A stretch of DNA of 64,000 bases, from positions 1 through 64,000 of the forward strand of contig NZ_LFLS01000034.1 of the NCBI RefSeq assembly GCF_001189915.1. Direction: 5' to 3'. The stretch comes from Herbaspirillum autotrophicum. GTDB lineage: Bacteria; Pseudomonadota; Gammaproteobacteria; Burkholderiales; Burkholderiaceae_D. Below are positions 1 through 8,543 of the stretch, piece by piece (the first letter of the stretch is position 1; each line of letters begins with the position of its first letter). The notes beneath the pieces were generated by a model, which was given only the letters and a program-made list of their open reading frames with translations, searched no databases and was not told where the DNA came from. A program made the position numbers and the translations under genes.

Positions 1-488
1 ATGCTCTGCTTTTCCCGTCAATTTCCTTTGTCTTTTACATCCTTTTATCAAGGCAGGAGGTCGCAAAGCAATGTCTTTGCCCGGCAATAAATCCCTCATC
101 TCTCTTCATATCAGCACTCATCCAGAATTTTTGGCGCTTGCAGTGCCTGTAAAACACACCTCATACGCCATGTTACCGTCGCTGGTTTTTGCACTGAAGA
201 GTTCTGCGGGCCTGTCTTTTGTCCAAACGGCAGCAAGTTTTAACGAATGAGTGGAAATCAATCAAATGTTCGCGCATAGTCAAGCTTACAAATGCACACA
301 ATGTCGGGTAGGCATTCAGTATCTTTCGAACGTTATGACACCACGGCAGTGATTTTCTCCGACTGCAGTCCTTGTATTTGAGGAAAGTTGCATCTTTCCG
401 CAACCAGAAAGATGAACGAACGGATCGACGGCCACAGGCGCCGATCAACTTGAAGCAGCTGAGTGTATTTTTGACAGAAAGCGTGGAT
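1..488. other. Intergenic region, no supported gene
   Basis: No open frame here has a convincing start, ribosome binding site or recognisable protein. A short plus-strand frame opens at base 1 and closes near base 90; it could be chance or the tail of something beyond the left edge. The frames on the minus strand give basic, low-complexity translations typical of non-coding DNA. The promoter of the small lipoprotein gene at 492 presumably lies in the right half, but I could not identify it. Confidence 0.5.
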
Positions 489-491
489 ATG

Positions 492-713
492 ATGAAAACC
501 TTGACTCTGATTTCGGCTGCTGCACTGGCGTTTGCGGTCAGTGGCTGTGTAGTGGCACCGCCTGCGGGACCTGCTTATGCAGCGCCTCCGGGTGTCGTTT
601 ATGTGCAACCGACTTATGCTTCGCCAGGTGTCGGTTATGTGTGGGCATACCATCCGCACTATGGCTGGGGTTGGCATCACCCGCAATATGGATGGCATCG
701 CGGATGGCGTTGA
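492..713 (+). CDS. Small Tyr/His/Gly-rich outer-membrane-type lipoprotein, function unknown
   Basis: The 73-residue product begins with a short signal peptide and a lipobox ending in Cys19 (sequence AVSGC), so it should be lipidated and anchored in the cell envelope. The mature part has no domain I recognise. It is rich in Pro, Tyr, Gly, His and Trp, with repeated Tyr-Gly-Trp and His-Pro pairs at the C-terminus, a composition seen in small hypothetical lipoproteins of Burkholderiales. Two ATG codons lie in tandem at 489 and 492; either may serve as start. A rho-independent terminator follows 42 bases after the stop, so the gene is probably a single-gene transcript. Metal binding by the His-rich tail is possible but only a guess. 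Confidence 0.75.
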   Translation: MKTLTLISAAALAFAVSGCVVAPPAGPAYAAPPGVVYVQPTYASPGVGYVWAYHPHYGWGWHHPQYGWHRGWR

Positions 714-754
714 GCGTATTTTGCGATGCGCAGAGAATGATCGCAGACGTAAAA

Positions 755-775
755 ATGCCGGCTTGAAGCCGGCAT
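755..775 (+). terminator. Rho-independent terminator of the small lipoprotein gene
   Basis: A perfect 9-bp GC-rich stem (755-763 with 767-775) with a 3-base loop is followed by a run of T. An A-run precedes the stem, so it may also stop transcription arriving on the minus strand. Confidence 0.85.
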
Positions 776-803
776 TTTTTTATGCAGCTCGCTTTTCAGA
801 AAC

Positions 804-1352
804 TCAGAAGCGATAGCTTGCACGCAGGACGGCGAAGTTCACGCCACCGTTTGGCTGCTTGATGCCGCCATTCGAAAAGTGTTGCAGTTTCAGGCCAAGA
901 TCGAGGCCATTGGCGAACACATAGCCGGCGCCGAGGTGGTCACCGAACTGGAATGCGGTCGACAATTTCTTGCCGGCGTTGTTATACAGTTCGGAAAACA
1001 AATGAACGCCGATACCGGCTTCACCGTAAAAACCCTTCTTGTCGTCACGCTGAAAACGGAACACCGGCGTAAAGCCGATATCGACGAAATCCTGCTTCTG
1101 GCCGTCGATATCGTTATAGCGGTTGCCGTGCCATTGCGCCAGCGACAAGTCCCAGTAGCCGCCGATATGGGTGCCGTTTGACTGCCACCATTTGTTTTGC
1201 CAGTCCCATTGGGCAGCCAGACGCAACATCTGTGTGTTGTTACCGGTGCCGAATTCGACTGATGCTGAGTCGACGGCATAGCTCGGTGTTTGCATGCAAA
1301 TAAAGGCGGCACTCGCGATGGCAAGTTTCAAGGCAATTTTTTGTATTGTCAT
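804..1352 (-). CDS. pagL: Lipid A 3-O-deacylase, PagL family
   Basis: PagL enzymes sit in the outer membrane as an eight-stranded beta-barrel and remove the 3-O acyl chain from lipid A. The 182-residue product starts with a signal peptide (cleavage near residue 26, SYA), has alternating beta-strand sequence, and ends in an aromatic residue as outer-membrane proteins do. The family motif HFSN is at 158-161, giving the catalytic His158 and Ser160. In the Pseudomonas enzyme the third triad residue is a Glu 14 positions after the His; here that position is Asn172, so activity is uncertain. An upstream in-frame ATG at 1451 would add 33 residues unlike a signal peptide, so I use 1352. It stands alone on the minus strand. 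Confidence 0.85.
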   Translation of the reverse strand: MTIQKIALKLAIASAAFICMQTPSYAVDSASVEFGTGNNTQMLRLAAQWDWQNKWWQSNGTHIGGYWDLSLAQWHGNRYNDIDGQKQDFVDIGFTPVFRFQRDDKKGFYGEAGIGVHLFSELYNNAGKKLSTAFQFGDHLGAGYVFANGLDLGLKLQHFSNGGIKQPNGGVNFAVLRASYRF

Positions 1353-1585
1353 GAGATGAACGTGATTGAGTGAGTGTTGAAATTGATTAAAGCTCGTATT
1401 TAAAGGCTTTGTGTCGCGCTGCTGGAACGATATATGACAGGTTGACGACATGAAAGTATTCTCTCATAACTAGCAAAATGCGTTCTGGCCGATAGTATTT
1501 CTAAGGGCGGGAAATAAAATTCCGTTGGTCCGCCGACACAAAAAGGCAGGTCATCCCCGACGGATCCGCCGGTTTGCAGGATCGA

Positions 1586-2479
1586 TCATCGCAAATAGGG
1601 AAACTCCAGCAATCCCGGTGTCTCCACCCGCAGCGAGAGCACGCAGCCGGACAACGGATATTGCTCAAGTTCTTGCGGGCTGCGATTATGCCGGCCGGTG
1701 GTGATATACAAGGTACGCAAGTCATCGCCACCGAACGCGACCATGGTCGGGCAGCGCACCGGTAATGCAATCTCTTGCAGAATGTCGCCGCTGGCCGATA
1801 AGCGCAGCAGACGGCCACCTTCAAACATGGCGCACCAGTAGGCATTCTCACTGTCGACTGCGGCACCGTCGGGGCGACCGCCGTAATTTGCGGCAGTCTT
1901 GTCGGTATCAAACTGTTTGAACAGACGCTGATTCGATGTGATCCCGGTAGCGAGATCAAAATCATAAACATGGATGCGATGCGCCGGTGTATTGGCGTGG
2001 TACATCAAACGATGATCATTGCTGAAAGCGACGCCGTTGGAAGTGGTGACCGCATGACGGGCATCCCGAATCCGGCCGCGCTCTATGCAAAACAGCGAGC
2101 CGAGCAACTGATCCCGCGGTTCATAGATGGTGCCGGTCCACAAGCGCCCCATGGCATCGCAGCGGCCATCGTTGAAGCGGATCTTGTCCTGGTCATAAGG
2201 TGCATCCAGCATCGGCGTCAGGCCGCCGGTATCAGTGTCCAGATGACTCAGGCCGGTACGCAAGGCAACGATCAATCCGCCATCTGCATCGCGCGCAATA
2301 CATCCGGGCTCTGCCGGCAGCGGCCATGAACGGTGCTGATCGTTCCGGGTATCCAGGCGGTGCACTGCACGTCCCGGAATATCGATCCAGTACAAAGCTG
2401 ATTCTGCGGCATGCCACAGAGGGGACTCTCCCAACTGCATGGGCGTGGAACAGGCAACCTGAACGGAAGGGTGAGACAT
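1586..2479 (-). CDS. SMP-30/gluconolactonase/regucalcin family lactonase
   Basis: This 297-residue protein is a six-bladed beta-propeller lactonase of the SMP-30 family, which hydrolyses sugar lactones to aldonic acids using one divalent metal. Residues matching the regucalcin metal site and substrate site are visible: Glu18 (GESPLW), Asn103 (NDGR), Asn148 (SNGVA) and Asp204 (PDG). Length and residue spacing fit the family closely. It is the last gene of the minus-strand sugar-acid cluster, 177 bp after the SDR gene, so it may have its own promoter. A role in opening the lactone before the dehydratase step is inferred from context; the sugar itself cannot be read from sequence. Confidence 0.9.
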   Translation of the reverse strand: MSHPSVQVACSTPMQLGESPLWHAAESALYWIDIPGRAVHRLDTRNDQHRSWPLPAEPGCIARDADGGLIVALRTGLSHLDTDTGGLTPMLDAPYDQDKIRFNDGRCDAMGRLWTGTIYEPRDQLLGSLFCIERGRIRDARHAVTTSNGVAFSNDHRLMYHANTPAHRIHVYDFDLATGITSNQRLFKQFDTDKTAANYGGRPDGAAVDSENAYWCAMFEGGRLLRLSASGDILQEIALPVRCPTMVAFGGDDLRTLYITTGRHNRSPQELEQYPLSGCVLSLRVETPGLLEFPYLR

Positions 2480-2656
2480 GACGGCTCCTGAAGACTAAGC
2501 CCGCATTATGCGCCGTTCAGCCTGCGGGCGACAAGCCGACAAGCTGCCAGTCTGCTGTAGGATTTGCGGAGAAGTTTGAAGCTCGGGAATGAAATGGTAT
2601 CAGAGTCGCCGCCGTACTGCGTGCAGCCCGGCGGGATAAAGCAGTGCCTGCCTGGC

Positions 2657-3403
2657 TTAGTTGGACCAGCCGCCGTCGATCATGTGGATCGCGCCAGTAG
2701 TGAATGCCGATTCATCTGACGCCAGATACAGCGCCAGTGCCGCCACTTCTTCTGCCTTGCCGACGCGGCCCATTGGTTGTCGGGCGACGAAGGCTTGACG
2801 TACTTCGTCTTCGCTCTTGCCGCTTTCCTTGGCTTGCGAAGCAATACGCTGATTCAGCGATGGCGATTCGATGGTGCCCGGGCAAATCGCATTGCAGCGA
2901 ACGCCTTGAGCCACGAAGTCCGCCGCCACCGATTTGGTCAGGCCTACCACTGCGGCTTTGCTAGCGCCATAAGCGAAACGATTTGCCACGCCCTTGACGC
3001 TCGAAGCGGCTGAAGCGATGTTGACGATCGCGCCCGATTTGCGCGCCAGCATGCCTGGCAGAACTGCGCGAATAGTGTGGAACATGGAGCGTGCGTTCAG
3101 ATTGAACGAGAAATCCCACGCCTTGTCATCGCATTCCAGAATGTTACCGGCATGCACATAGCCGGCGCAGTTGAACAGCACATCGATGGTGCCGATGCTA
3201 TCCACCAGTTTCTTGATGGCGGCGGCATCGGTGACATCCAGCACATGCGTTTCCACGCCTTGCAGCGAGGCCAGTATTTCCTGATTGATATCGGTGGCGA
3301 TGACGCGGGCACCTTCACGCGCGAACAGTTCCGCCGAGGCGCGGCCGATGCCTTGTGCGGCTGCGGTGATGAGAACGGTTTTTCCAGCGAGACGTGATGA
3401 CAT
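2657..3403 (-). CDS. SDR family dehydrogenase, DHRS6/2-keto-3-deoxy-L-fuconate dehydrogenase-like
   Basis: A 248-residue classical short-chain dehydrogenase. The nucleotide-binding turn TAAAQGIG (13-20), Asp38 in ATDIN (NAD preference), FNCAG (77-81), Ser131, and the catalytic pair Tyr145/Lys149 (YGASK) are all present. The sequence resembles human DHRS6 (BDH2) and the bacterial dehydrogenases that oxidise 2-keto-3-deoxy sugar acids at C4. It follows the FAH-family hydrolase gene with only 9 bases between them and has a good ribosome binding site (AAAGGA), so the two are almost certainly co-translated. In known L-fucose/L-rhamnose routes this pair makes and then cleaves a 2,4-diketo-3-deoxy acid; I infer the same chemistry here. 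Confidence 0.92.
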   Translation of the reverse strand: MSSRLAGKTVLITAAAQGIGRASAELFAREGARVIATDINQEILASLQGVETHVLDVTDAAAIKKLVDSIGTIDVLFNCAGYVHAGNILECDDKAWDFSFNLNARSMFHTIRAVLPGMLARKSGAIVNIASAASSVKGVANRFAYGASKAAVVGLTKSVAADFVAQGVRCNAICPGTIESPSLNQRIASQAKESGKSEDEVRQAFVARQPMGRVGKAEEVAALALYLASDESAFTTGAIHMIDGGWSN

Positions 3404-3412
3404 GGGATTCCT

Positions 3413-4585
3413 TTAAATGAGTTTGCGTTGTGCCAGATTCTTGAACAATGCCGACAGACCAAAGGTCCATGGTGCAACCTTATCGGTGTAGTTCACCTTG
3501 TTCACCAGCGCGCCGAGGCGTGGCGTTTCGATCGTGACGATGTCGGCCACCTGATGCGTGAACCCCTGACCCGGGCCAAAGCGATCTTGCGTCGGTGCAA
3601 ACATGGTGCCGAGAAACAGAACCAGACCATCCGGATACTGGTGGTTGGGGCCAATGGCATGCTCAACCAGATCCAGCGGATCGCGGCTGATCATCGACAT
3701 TGAACTGCTGCCTTTGAGCGTGAAGCCTTCAGTACCATCGACCCGCATTGTAAGTTCGGCGATGCGGATATCGTCAATTGAAAAGTTTGCATCAAACAAG
3801 CGAATGAACGGACCGATTGCGCAAGAAGCATTGTTGTCTTTGGCTTTGCCGAGCAGCAGTGCGCTGCGCCCTTCGAAGTCGCGCAGATTGACGTCGTTGC
3901 CGAGTGTGGCGCCGATGGTGGCGCCGCGGCTGTTGACCACCAGGACGATTTCCGGCTCGGGATTATTCCAGACCGACTTCGGATGAATCCCAACTTCATC
4001 GCCGAGACCAACCGACGACAGCGGTTGCGCCTTGGTGAAAATTTCAGCGTCCGGGCCGATGCCGACTTCCAGATATTGCGACCAGACACCTTGCGCCAGC
4101 AGCACATCCTTGAGCTTGGCCGCTTCCGGCGAACCCGGCACCACGCTCGACAGATTGTCACCGATGACGGCCGTGATGGCCTTGCGCACGGACTCCGCTT
4201 TGCCGGCATCGCCACGCGCCTGTTCTTCGATCACGCGCTCCAGCATGCTGGCCACAAAAGTTACACCGCTGGCCTTGACCGCTTGCAGATCAATCGGTGC
4301 CAGCAGCCATGGTTTTGCCGTATCGCGGGTTGAGATGTCGGCATTGGCCAGCAACGCATCGAGTGTCGCCAGGCGCGGCAAGGAAGCTTGTGCCACCAGC
4401 GCTGCCGGCTGTTCCAGTTCCAGCAATTGACTTGAGGTGGCGGCGATCGAGGTCAGATCGTACACGCCGTCGGCTTGCACTTTCACCAGCACGGGGCCTG
4501 TGCCCGGCGCCCAGATGCGGCCGATCAAAATAGCCTGATGATGATCCTCTGGCAGATGTGCCTGAGAGGTGAATGCTTGTGCCAT
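3413..4585 (-). CDS. Fumarylacetoacetate hydrolase (FAH) family protein, probable 2,4-diketo-3-deoxy sugar acid hydrolase
   Basis: A 390-residue protein with a C-terminal FAH-fold domain. The acidic metal ligands of the fold are visible in the PEPEIVL stretch, and a conserved block follows (NDVNLRDFEG). FAH-fold enzymes hydrolyse carbon-carbon bonds of diketo acids. I start at 4585 because TGGAG lies 9 bases upstream; an in-frame ATG at 4705 would add 40 residues of poor quality. The SDR gene lies 9 bp downstream. The pair suggests SDR oxidation to a 2,4-diketo-3-deoxy acid, then hydrolysis to pyruvate and a small hydroxy acid. The exact substrate is unknown. Confidence 0.88.
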   Translation of the reverse strand: MAQAFTSQAHLPEDHHQAILIGRIWAPGTGPVLVKVQADGVYDLTSIAATSSQLLELEQPAALVAQASLPRLATLDALLANADISTRDTAKPWLLAPIDLQAVKASGVTFVASMLERVIEEQARGDAGKAESVRKAITAVIGDNLSSVVPGSPEAAKLKDVLLAQGVWSQYLEVGIGPDAEIFTKAQPLSSVGLGDEVGIHPKSVWNNPEPEIVLVVNSRGATIGATLGNDVNLRDFEGRSALLLGKAKDNNASCAIGPFIRLFDANFSIDDIRIAELTMRVDGTEGFTLKGSSSMSMISRDPLDLVEHAIGPNHQYPDGLVLFLGTMFAPTQDRFGPGQGFTHQVADIVTIETPRLGALVNKVNYTDKVAPWTFGLSALFKNLAQRKLI

Positions 4586-4732
4586 GCCTGTGTGCTCCAT
4601 GTGTCGGGAAAAAAGGGAAGCCGGTATTGCCGCAGCCTGAGTGCTCTGCCATGCAGCCTGGCCTGAAATGCAGTTGCAGAAAAAACTGCTGCCGGTGCGA
4701 TTCACGCAGGCAGCAGCCGGGTACCGCTTAGT

Positions 4733-6268
4733 TCAGGTATAGACGCCGATATGCCACGGCACGAATTCATCTTGGCCGTAGCCATGCAATTCGCTCTTGG
4801 TCTTTTTACCGGACGCCGTATCGAGAATCATCTGGAAGAATTGCGCACCGATGTCTTGCGGTGTTGCCGTACCATCGGCAATTTCACCGCAATTGATATC
4901 CATGTCTTCTTCCTGACGCTGCCACAACGCGGTGTTGGTCGCCAGTTTCAGCGATGGCGAAGGGGCGCAGCCATATGCCGATCCGCGACCGGTGGTGAAG
5001 CAGATCACGTTGGCGCCGCCGGCCACCTGACCGGTTGCAGAGATAGGATCGTAGCCGGGCGTGTCCATGAACACAAAACCCTTGGCCGTCACCGTCTCCG
5101 CATACTTGTAGACATCAACCAGATTGGACGTGCCGCCCTTGGCAACGGCGCCGAGCGATTTCTCGAGAATGGTGGTCAAGCCGCCAGCCTTGTTGCCGGC
5201 CGAAGGATTGTTGTTCATTTCAGCGCCGTTCTTGGCGCAATACTCTTCCCACCACGCGATACGCGCCAGCAGTTTTTCGCCCACTTCGGGAGAGACGGCG
5301 CGACGTGTCAGCAAATGTTCTGCGCCGTAGATTTCCGGCGTTTCAGACAGGATTGCGGTACCGCCATGACGGACCAGCAAATCGACTGCGGCGCCCAATG
5401 CCGGGTTCGCGGTAATGCCGGAATAGCCGTCGGAACCGCCGCATTGCAAGCCCAGCGTCAAATGCTTGGCCGGTACCGGTTCGCGTTTGATGTTGTTGGC
5501 CGCGGGCAGCATTTTCTTGATTTTCTCGATACCCAGTGCCACCGTCTTGGCCGTGCCGCCGGTGCTCTGAATGGTGAAGGTATGGAAGTATTCGTTTTCT
5601 TTCAGATTGTGGGCTTCCAGCAAACCTGAAATCTGATTGGTTTCGCAACCCAGGCCGACCAGCAATACTGCTGCGAAGTTGGGGTGCCTGGCATAACCGG
5701 CCAGGGTGCGGCGCAAAATCTGCAGTGGTTCGCCGAGCGAATCAACGGCGCAACCGAGTCCGTGGGTCAAGGCGACGACGCCGTCAACGTTGGGAAAATC
5801 GGCCAGTGCTTCAGGATGAATATCGCGTCGGAAATAATCCGCAATCGCGCGTGCAGCCGTTGCCGAACAATTGACCGAAGTCAGCACGCCGATGTAGTTG
5901 CGTGTAGCGACGCGGCCGTCGGGACGGACGATGCCCATGAAGGTTGCCGGTGTTTCGATGTAATCCACCGGTTTGAAATCGGCGCCGAATTCGTGCGCGC
6001 GCGCAAAGTCTGCCATCGCCAGATTGTGCGTATGCACGTGCTGACCTGGCTCGATGGCTTGGCTGGCAGTACCGATGATTTGTCCATAGCGCTTGATGGG
6101 CTGACCGGCTTCGATGGCACGCGTTGCCATCTTGTGACCTGCGGGAATCAGCGCAGCAATGCGCAGTCCGCCTTCTTCCTCAAGAATGGTCCCGGGTATC
6201 AGCTGGCGACGCGCGATGACAACATCATCGACTGGATTCAATCGGATGACGGGAGAAATAGGTTTCAT
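4733..6268 (-). CDS. UxaA/GarD-family sugar acid dehydratase (altronate dehydratase-like)
   Basis: A 511-residue protein with the two-part layout of altronate/galactarate dehydratases: an N-terminal SAF-like domain (about residues 1-90) and a C-terminal catalytic domain with the family blocks GRVATRNYIGV, THGLGC, LGCETNQ, LQCGGSDGYSG and GCAPSPSLKLATN. These iron-dependent enzymes remove water from an aldonate or aldarate to give a 2-keto-3-deoxy acid. The start at 6268 leaves the usual N-terminus; an ATG at 6301 would add 11 residues. It lies between the importer's binding protein (65 bp upstream) and the FAH gene (147 bp downstream), consistent with acting on what the importer brings in. 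Confidence 0.92.
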   Translation of the reverse strand: MKPISPVIRLNPVDDVVIARRQLIPGTILEEEGGLRIAALIPAGHKMATRAIEAGQPIKRYGQIIGTASQAIEPGQHVHTHNLAMADFARAHEFGADFKPVDYIETPATFMGIVRPDGRVATRNYIGVLTSVNCSATAARAIADYFRRDIHPEALADFPNVDGVVALTHGLGCAVDSLGEPLQILRRTLAGYARHPNFAAVLLVGLGCETNQISGLLEAHNLKENEYFHTFTIQSTGGTAKTVALGIEKIKKMLPAANNIKREPVPAKHLTLGLQCGGSDGYSGITANPALGAAVDLLVRHGGTAILSETPEIYGAEHLLTRRAVSPEVGEKLLARIAWWEEYCAKNGAEMNNNPSAGNKAGGLTTILEKSLGAVAKGGTSNLVDVYKYAETVTAKGFVFMDTPGYDPISATGQVAGGANVICFTTGRGSAYGCAPSPSLKLATNTALWQRQEEDMDINCGEIADGTATPQDIGAQFFQMILDTASGKKTKSELHGYGQDEFVPWHIGVYT

Positions 6269-6333
6269 GATGATCTCGATATAGGGAGAGTGTCGCCGCA
6301 ACTGCCATGAGGCAGGCCGCGGCGACGGGCATG

Positions 6334-7140
6334 TTACTTGGCCGCGAACTGTGCCAGGTCAGGCATCGGGGTACCGACCCATTGTTGATAGATCTTGCCC
6401 AGATTGCCGTTCTTGGTATTGGTATCAATCCATGCGTTCAACCACTTTTGCAGTTCAGGATCGTTTTGACGGATACCGATGGCGTAAGGAATATCCTTGA
6501 TGGCGAACTTGGTTTCCAGATTCTTGGATGGGTTCTGACGGGCAATCGCTGCTGCCAGTGCGTTCGGTGTGCACAATCCGTCGACCTGACCGGAGACCAC
6601 CGCGGCGGTCACTGTGGCATCGTCGTCAAAGCGCACGATGGTGGTGCCCTTTGGTGCCAGCGGCGTCAACAGCGAATCTTGCATGTTGCCGCGTACCACG
6701 GCGATGCGCTTGCCTGGCAAGTCGGCCAGACTCTTGATGGCGGCGCTCTTCGGTGCTGCCACCACGAATTGCGATGCGCCGTAAGGGTGAGTGAAGGTGA
6801 TGACCTTGGCGCGTTCAGGTGTGATACTGAATGTCGCGATCACCATGTCTGCCTTGCCGGTCATCAGGAACGGCACGCGGTTGGGGCCGGTCACCTGCAC
6901 GATTTCCAATTCCACACCCAGGTCTTTTGCCAGCAGACGCGCAGTCTCGACATCCGAGCCTTGCGGTTCCAGTTTGGCATTGGTCATGCCGAATGGCGGC
7001 GCGCCCAGATCGACGGCGATCAACACTTTCTTGCGGGCCTTGATATCGGCCAGCGTGTCAGCGTGTACAACTTGCGCGAAGCAAACCAGGCCAAGGGCGA
7101 CGGCGGCGGCTTTTTTTGTGAAATTGAGTAGATTTTTCAT
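6334..7140 (-). CDS. ABC transporter periplasmic binding protein, polar amino acid (PBP2) type
   Basis: A 268-residue periplasmic protein with a cleavable signal peptide (cleavage after VHA, about residue 27) and a type-2 binding-protein fold. The motif ITPER, whose Arg normally grips the ligand carboxylate, is present, as is the typical C-terminal IYQQWVG. The family usually binds amino acids, but the carboxylate-binding Arg would suit a sugar acid equally well. A good ribosome binding site (AGGAG) precedes the ATG. It follows the two permease genes and the ATPase gene and directly precedes the dehydratase gene, so its ligand may be the substrate of that pathway; this is inference. Confidence 0.9.
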   Translation of the reverse strand: MKNLLNFTKKAAAVALGLVCFAQVVHADTLADIKARKKVLIAVDLGAPPFGMTNAKLEPQGSDVETARLLAKDLGVELEIVQVTGPNRVPFLMTGKADMVIATFSITPERAKVITFTHPYGASQFVVAAPKSAAIKSLADLPGKRIAVVRGNMQDSLLTPLAPKGTTIVRFDDDATVTAAVVSGQVDGLCTPNALAAAIARQNPSKNLETKFAIKDIPYAIGIRQNDPELQKWLNAWIDTNTKNGNLGKIYQQWVGTPMPDLAQFAAK

Positions 7141-7165
7141 GTGGTCTCCTGAGTTCGTGATGGTG

Positions 7166-7900
7166 TTACAGATCGCTGCTTACAAATTTGGCCAGTTCGG
7201 CCGTTTGGGGATTGTTGAATAATTCATCCGGCGGGCCCACTTCCCAGACTTTGCCCTGATGCATGAAAACCAGGATGTCGGCCAGTTTGCGGGCGAAAGC
7301 CATTTCATGCGTGACCAGCACCATGGTCATGCCCTGGGTCGACAAATCTTCCATGACTTTCAATACTTCCGAGGTCAGCTCGGGATCGAGCGCGGAAGTC
7401 ACTTCATCGAACAACATCAGTTCCGGTGCCATTGCCAGTGAACGGGCAATCGCCACGCGCTGCTGCTGCCCGCCCGACAACTGTTCCGGATAGGCATCCT
7501 TCTTCGGTTCCAGTCCCACCAGCGTCAGCACATTGTGCGCGATTTTTTTTGCTTCCGCAGATGAAAGCTTTTTGATTGTCGTCAGCGCCAGCGTGATGTT
7601 GCGTTCGACCGTCAGATGCGGAAACAGGTTATAGCTCTGGAATACGATGCCGACCTGTTTGCGCAATTCGCGCAGGTTCAGGCTGTCGGGCTGATGAATG
7701 TCATGGCCGCAGACCTTGATGTCGCCGGAGTCAACCCGTTCGAGTCCATTGAGGCAGCGCAGCAATGTGCTCTTGCCGGAACCGCTGCGGCCGATGATCG
7801 CAACCATCTGACCTTTTTGTACGTCCAGCGATACGCCATTCAGCACCTTGACCGCGCCGAAGCTCTTGTGGAGATCTTTGATACTAACGATTGCTGACAT
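7166..7900 (-). CDS. ABC transporter ATPase, polar amino acid (GlnQ/HisP) type
   Basis: The 244-residue cytoplasmic ATPase carries Walker A (GRSGSGKST), the signature LSGGQQQR, and Walker B followed by DEVTSALDPE, plus the switch His in VLVTHEM. Length and motifs fit GlnQ-type subunits, which power uptake of small polar solutes. Its start overlaps the end of the upstream permease gene by 17 bp, indicating translational coupling, and the binding-protein gene follows after 25 bp. Confidence 0.95.
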   Translation of the reverse strand: MSAIVSIKDLHKSFGAVKVLNGVSLDVQKGQMVAIIGRSGSGKSTLLRCLNGLERVDSGDIKVCGHDIHQPDSLNLRELRKQVGIVFQSYNLFPHLTVERNITLALTTIKKLSSAEAKKIAHNVLTLVGLEPKKDAYPEQLSGGQQQRVAIARSLAMAPELMLFDEVTSALDPELTSEVLKVMEDLSTQGMTMVLVTHEMAFARKLADILVFMHQGKVWEVGPPDELFNNPQTAELAKFVSSDL

Positions 7901-8534
7901 TCAATTTCCTTTCAAAGTGCTTGCTGAGCGCCGACAGCGGATAGCAAATACAAAAATAGATCAGGGCGACACATCCGAAGACGGTAAATGGCTGGAAGGT
8001 CGAGTTGTTGATGATCTGGCCGGCGCGCGACAAGTCGACAAAGCCGATGACCGAAGCCAGCGAAGTGTTCTTGACGATTTGCACCATGAAGCCGACGGTC
8101 GGCGGAATTGCGATCTTGAACGCTTGCGGCAAAATCACTTTTTGCAATTGTTCGAAGCGGTTGAAACCGAGACATTCGGAGGCTTCCCACTGGGTCTTGG
8201 GGACTGCTTCGATACAACCGCGCCAGATTTCACCGAGAAACGCGGCGCAATAAATGGCGAATGAAATACCGGCGGCGACCAGCGGCGACAACTTGAAGCC
8301 GGCGATGGCCAGGCCGAAGTAGGCCAGGAACAACACCACCAGCAACGGGATGCCTTGCACGATCTGGATGTACCAGCTGGCAATCCGGCGCAGCCATGGC
8401 GAGCGCGAAATACGGCACAAGGCAATCACGAAACCGAAACCGCCGCCGCACACAAAGGCCACCAGTGAAAGCACGATGGTCCAGACTGCCGCCTGCAGCA
8501 GATATTCAAAATGTAAAAGGCTGAATGTGGTCAC
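7884..8534 (-). CDS. ABC transporter permease, polar amino acid (HisMQ) type
   Basis: A 216-residue inner-membrane permease with about five membrane segments and the HisM/Q-type EAA loop (ECLGFNRFEQLQKVILPQA) that docks on the ATPase. It uses a GTG start with a strong ribosome binding site (AAGGAGA) upstream. It lies 9 bp after a paralogous permease, so the pair likely forms a heterodimeric channel. Part of the transporter inside the sugar-acid cluster. Confidence 0.93.
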   Translation of the reverse strand: MTTFSLLHFEYLLQAAVWTIVLSLVAFVCGGGFGFVIALCRISRSPWLRRIASWYIQIVQGIPLLVVLFLAYFGLAIAGFKLSPLVAAGISFAIYCAAFLGEIWRGCIEAVPKTQWEASECLGFNRFEQLQKVILPQAFKIAIPPTVGFMVQIVKNTSLASVIGFVDLSRAGQIINNSTFQPFTVFGCVALIYFCICYPLSALSKHFERKLNVSNR

Positions 8535-8543
8535 GCTATCTCC

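Noticed and set aside
173-698. Minus-strand frames of 91 and 121 codons near the left edge
   Set aside because: They overlap the lipoprotein gene, which has a clear signal peptide, lipobox and terminator. Their translations are Cys/Arg/Ser-rich without any family pattern.
1501-1971. A 156-codon minus-strand frame overlapping the lactonase gene
   Set aside because: It is in another frame of the SMP-30 gene, whose four metal and substrate residues are all in place.
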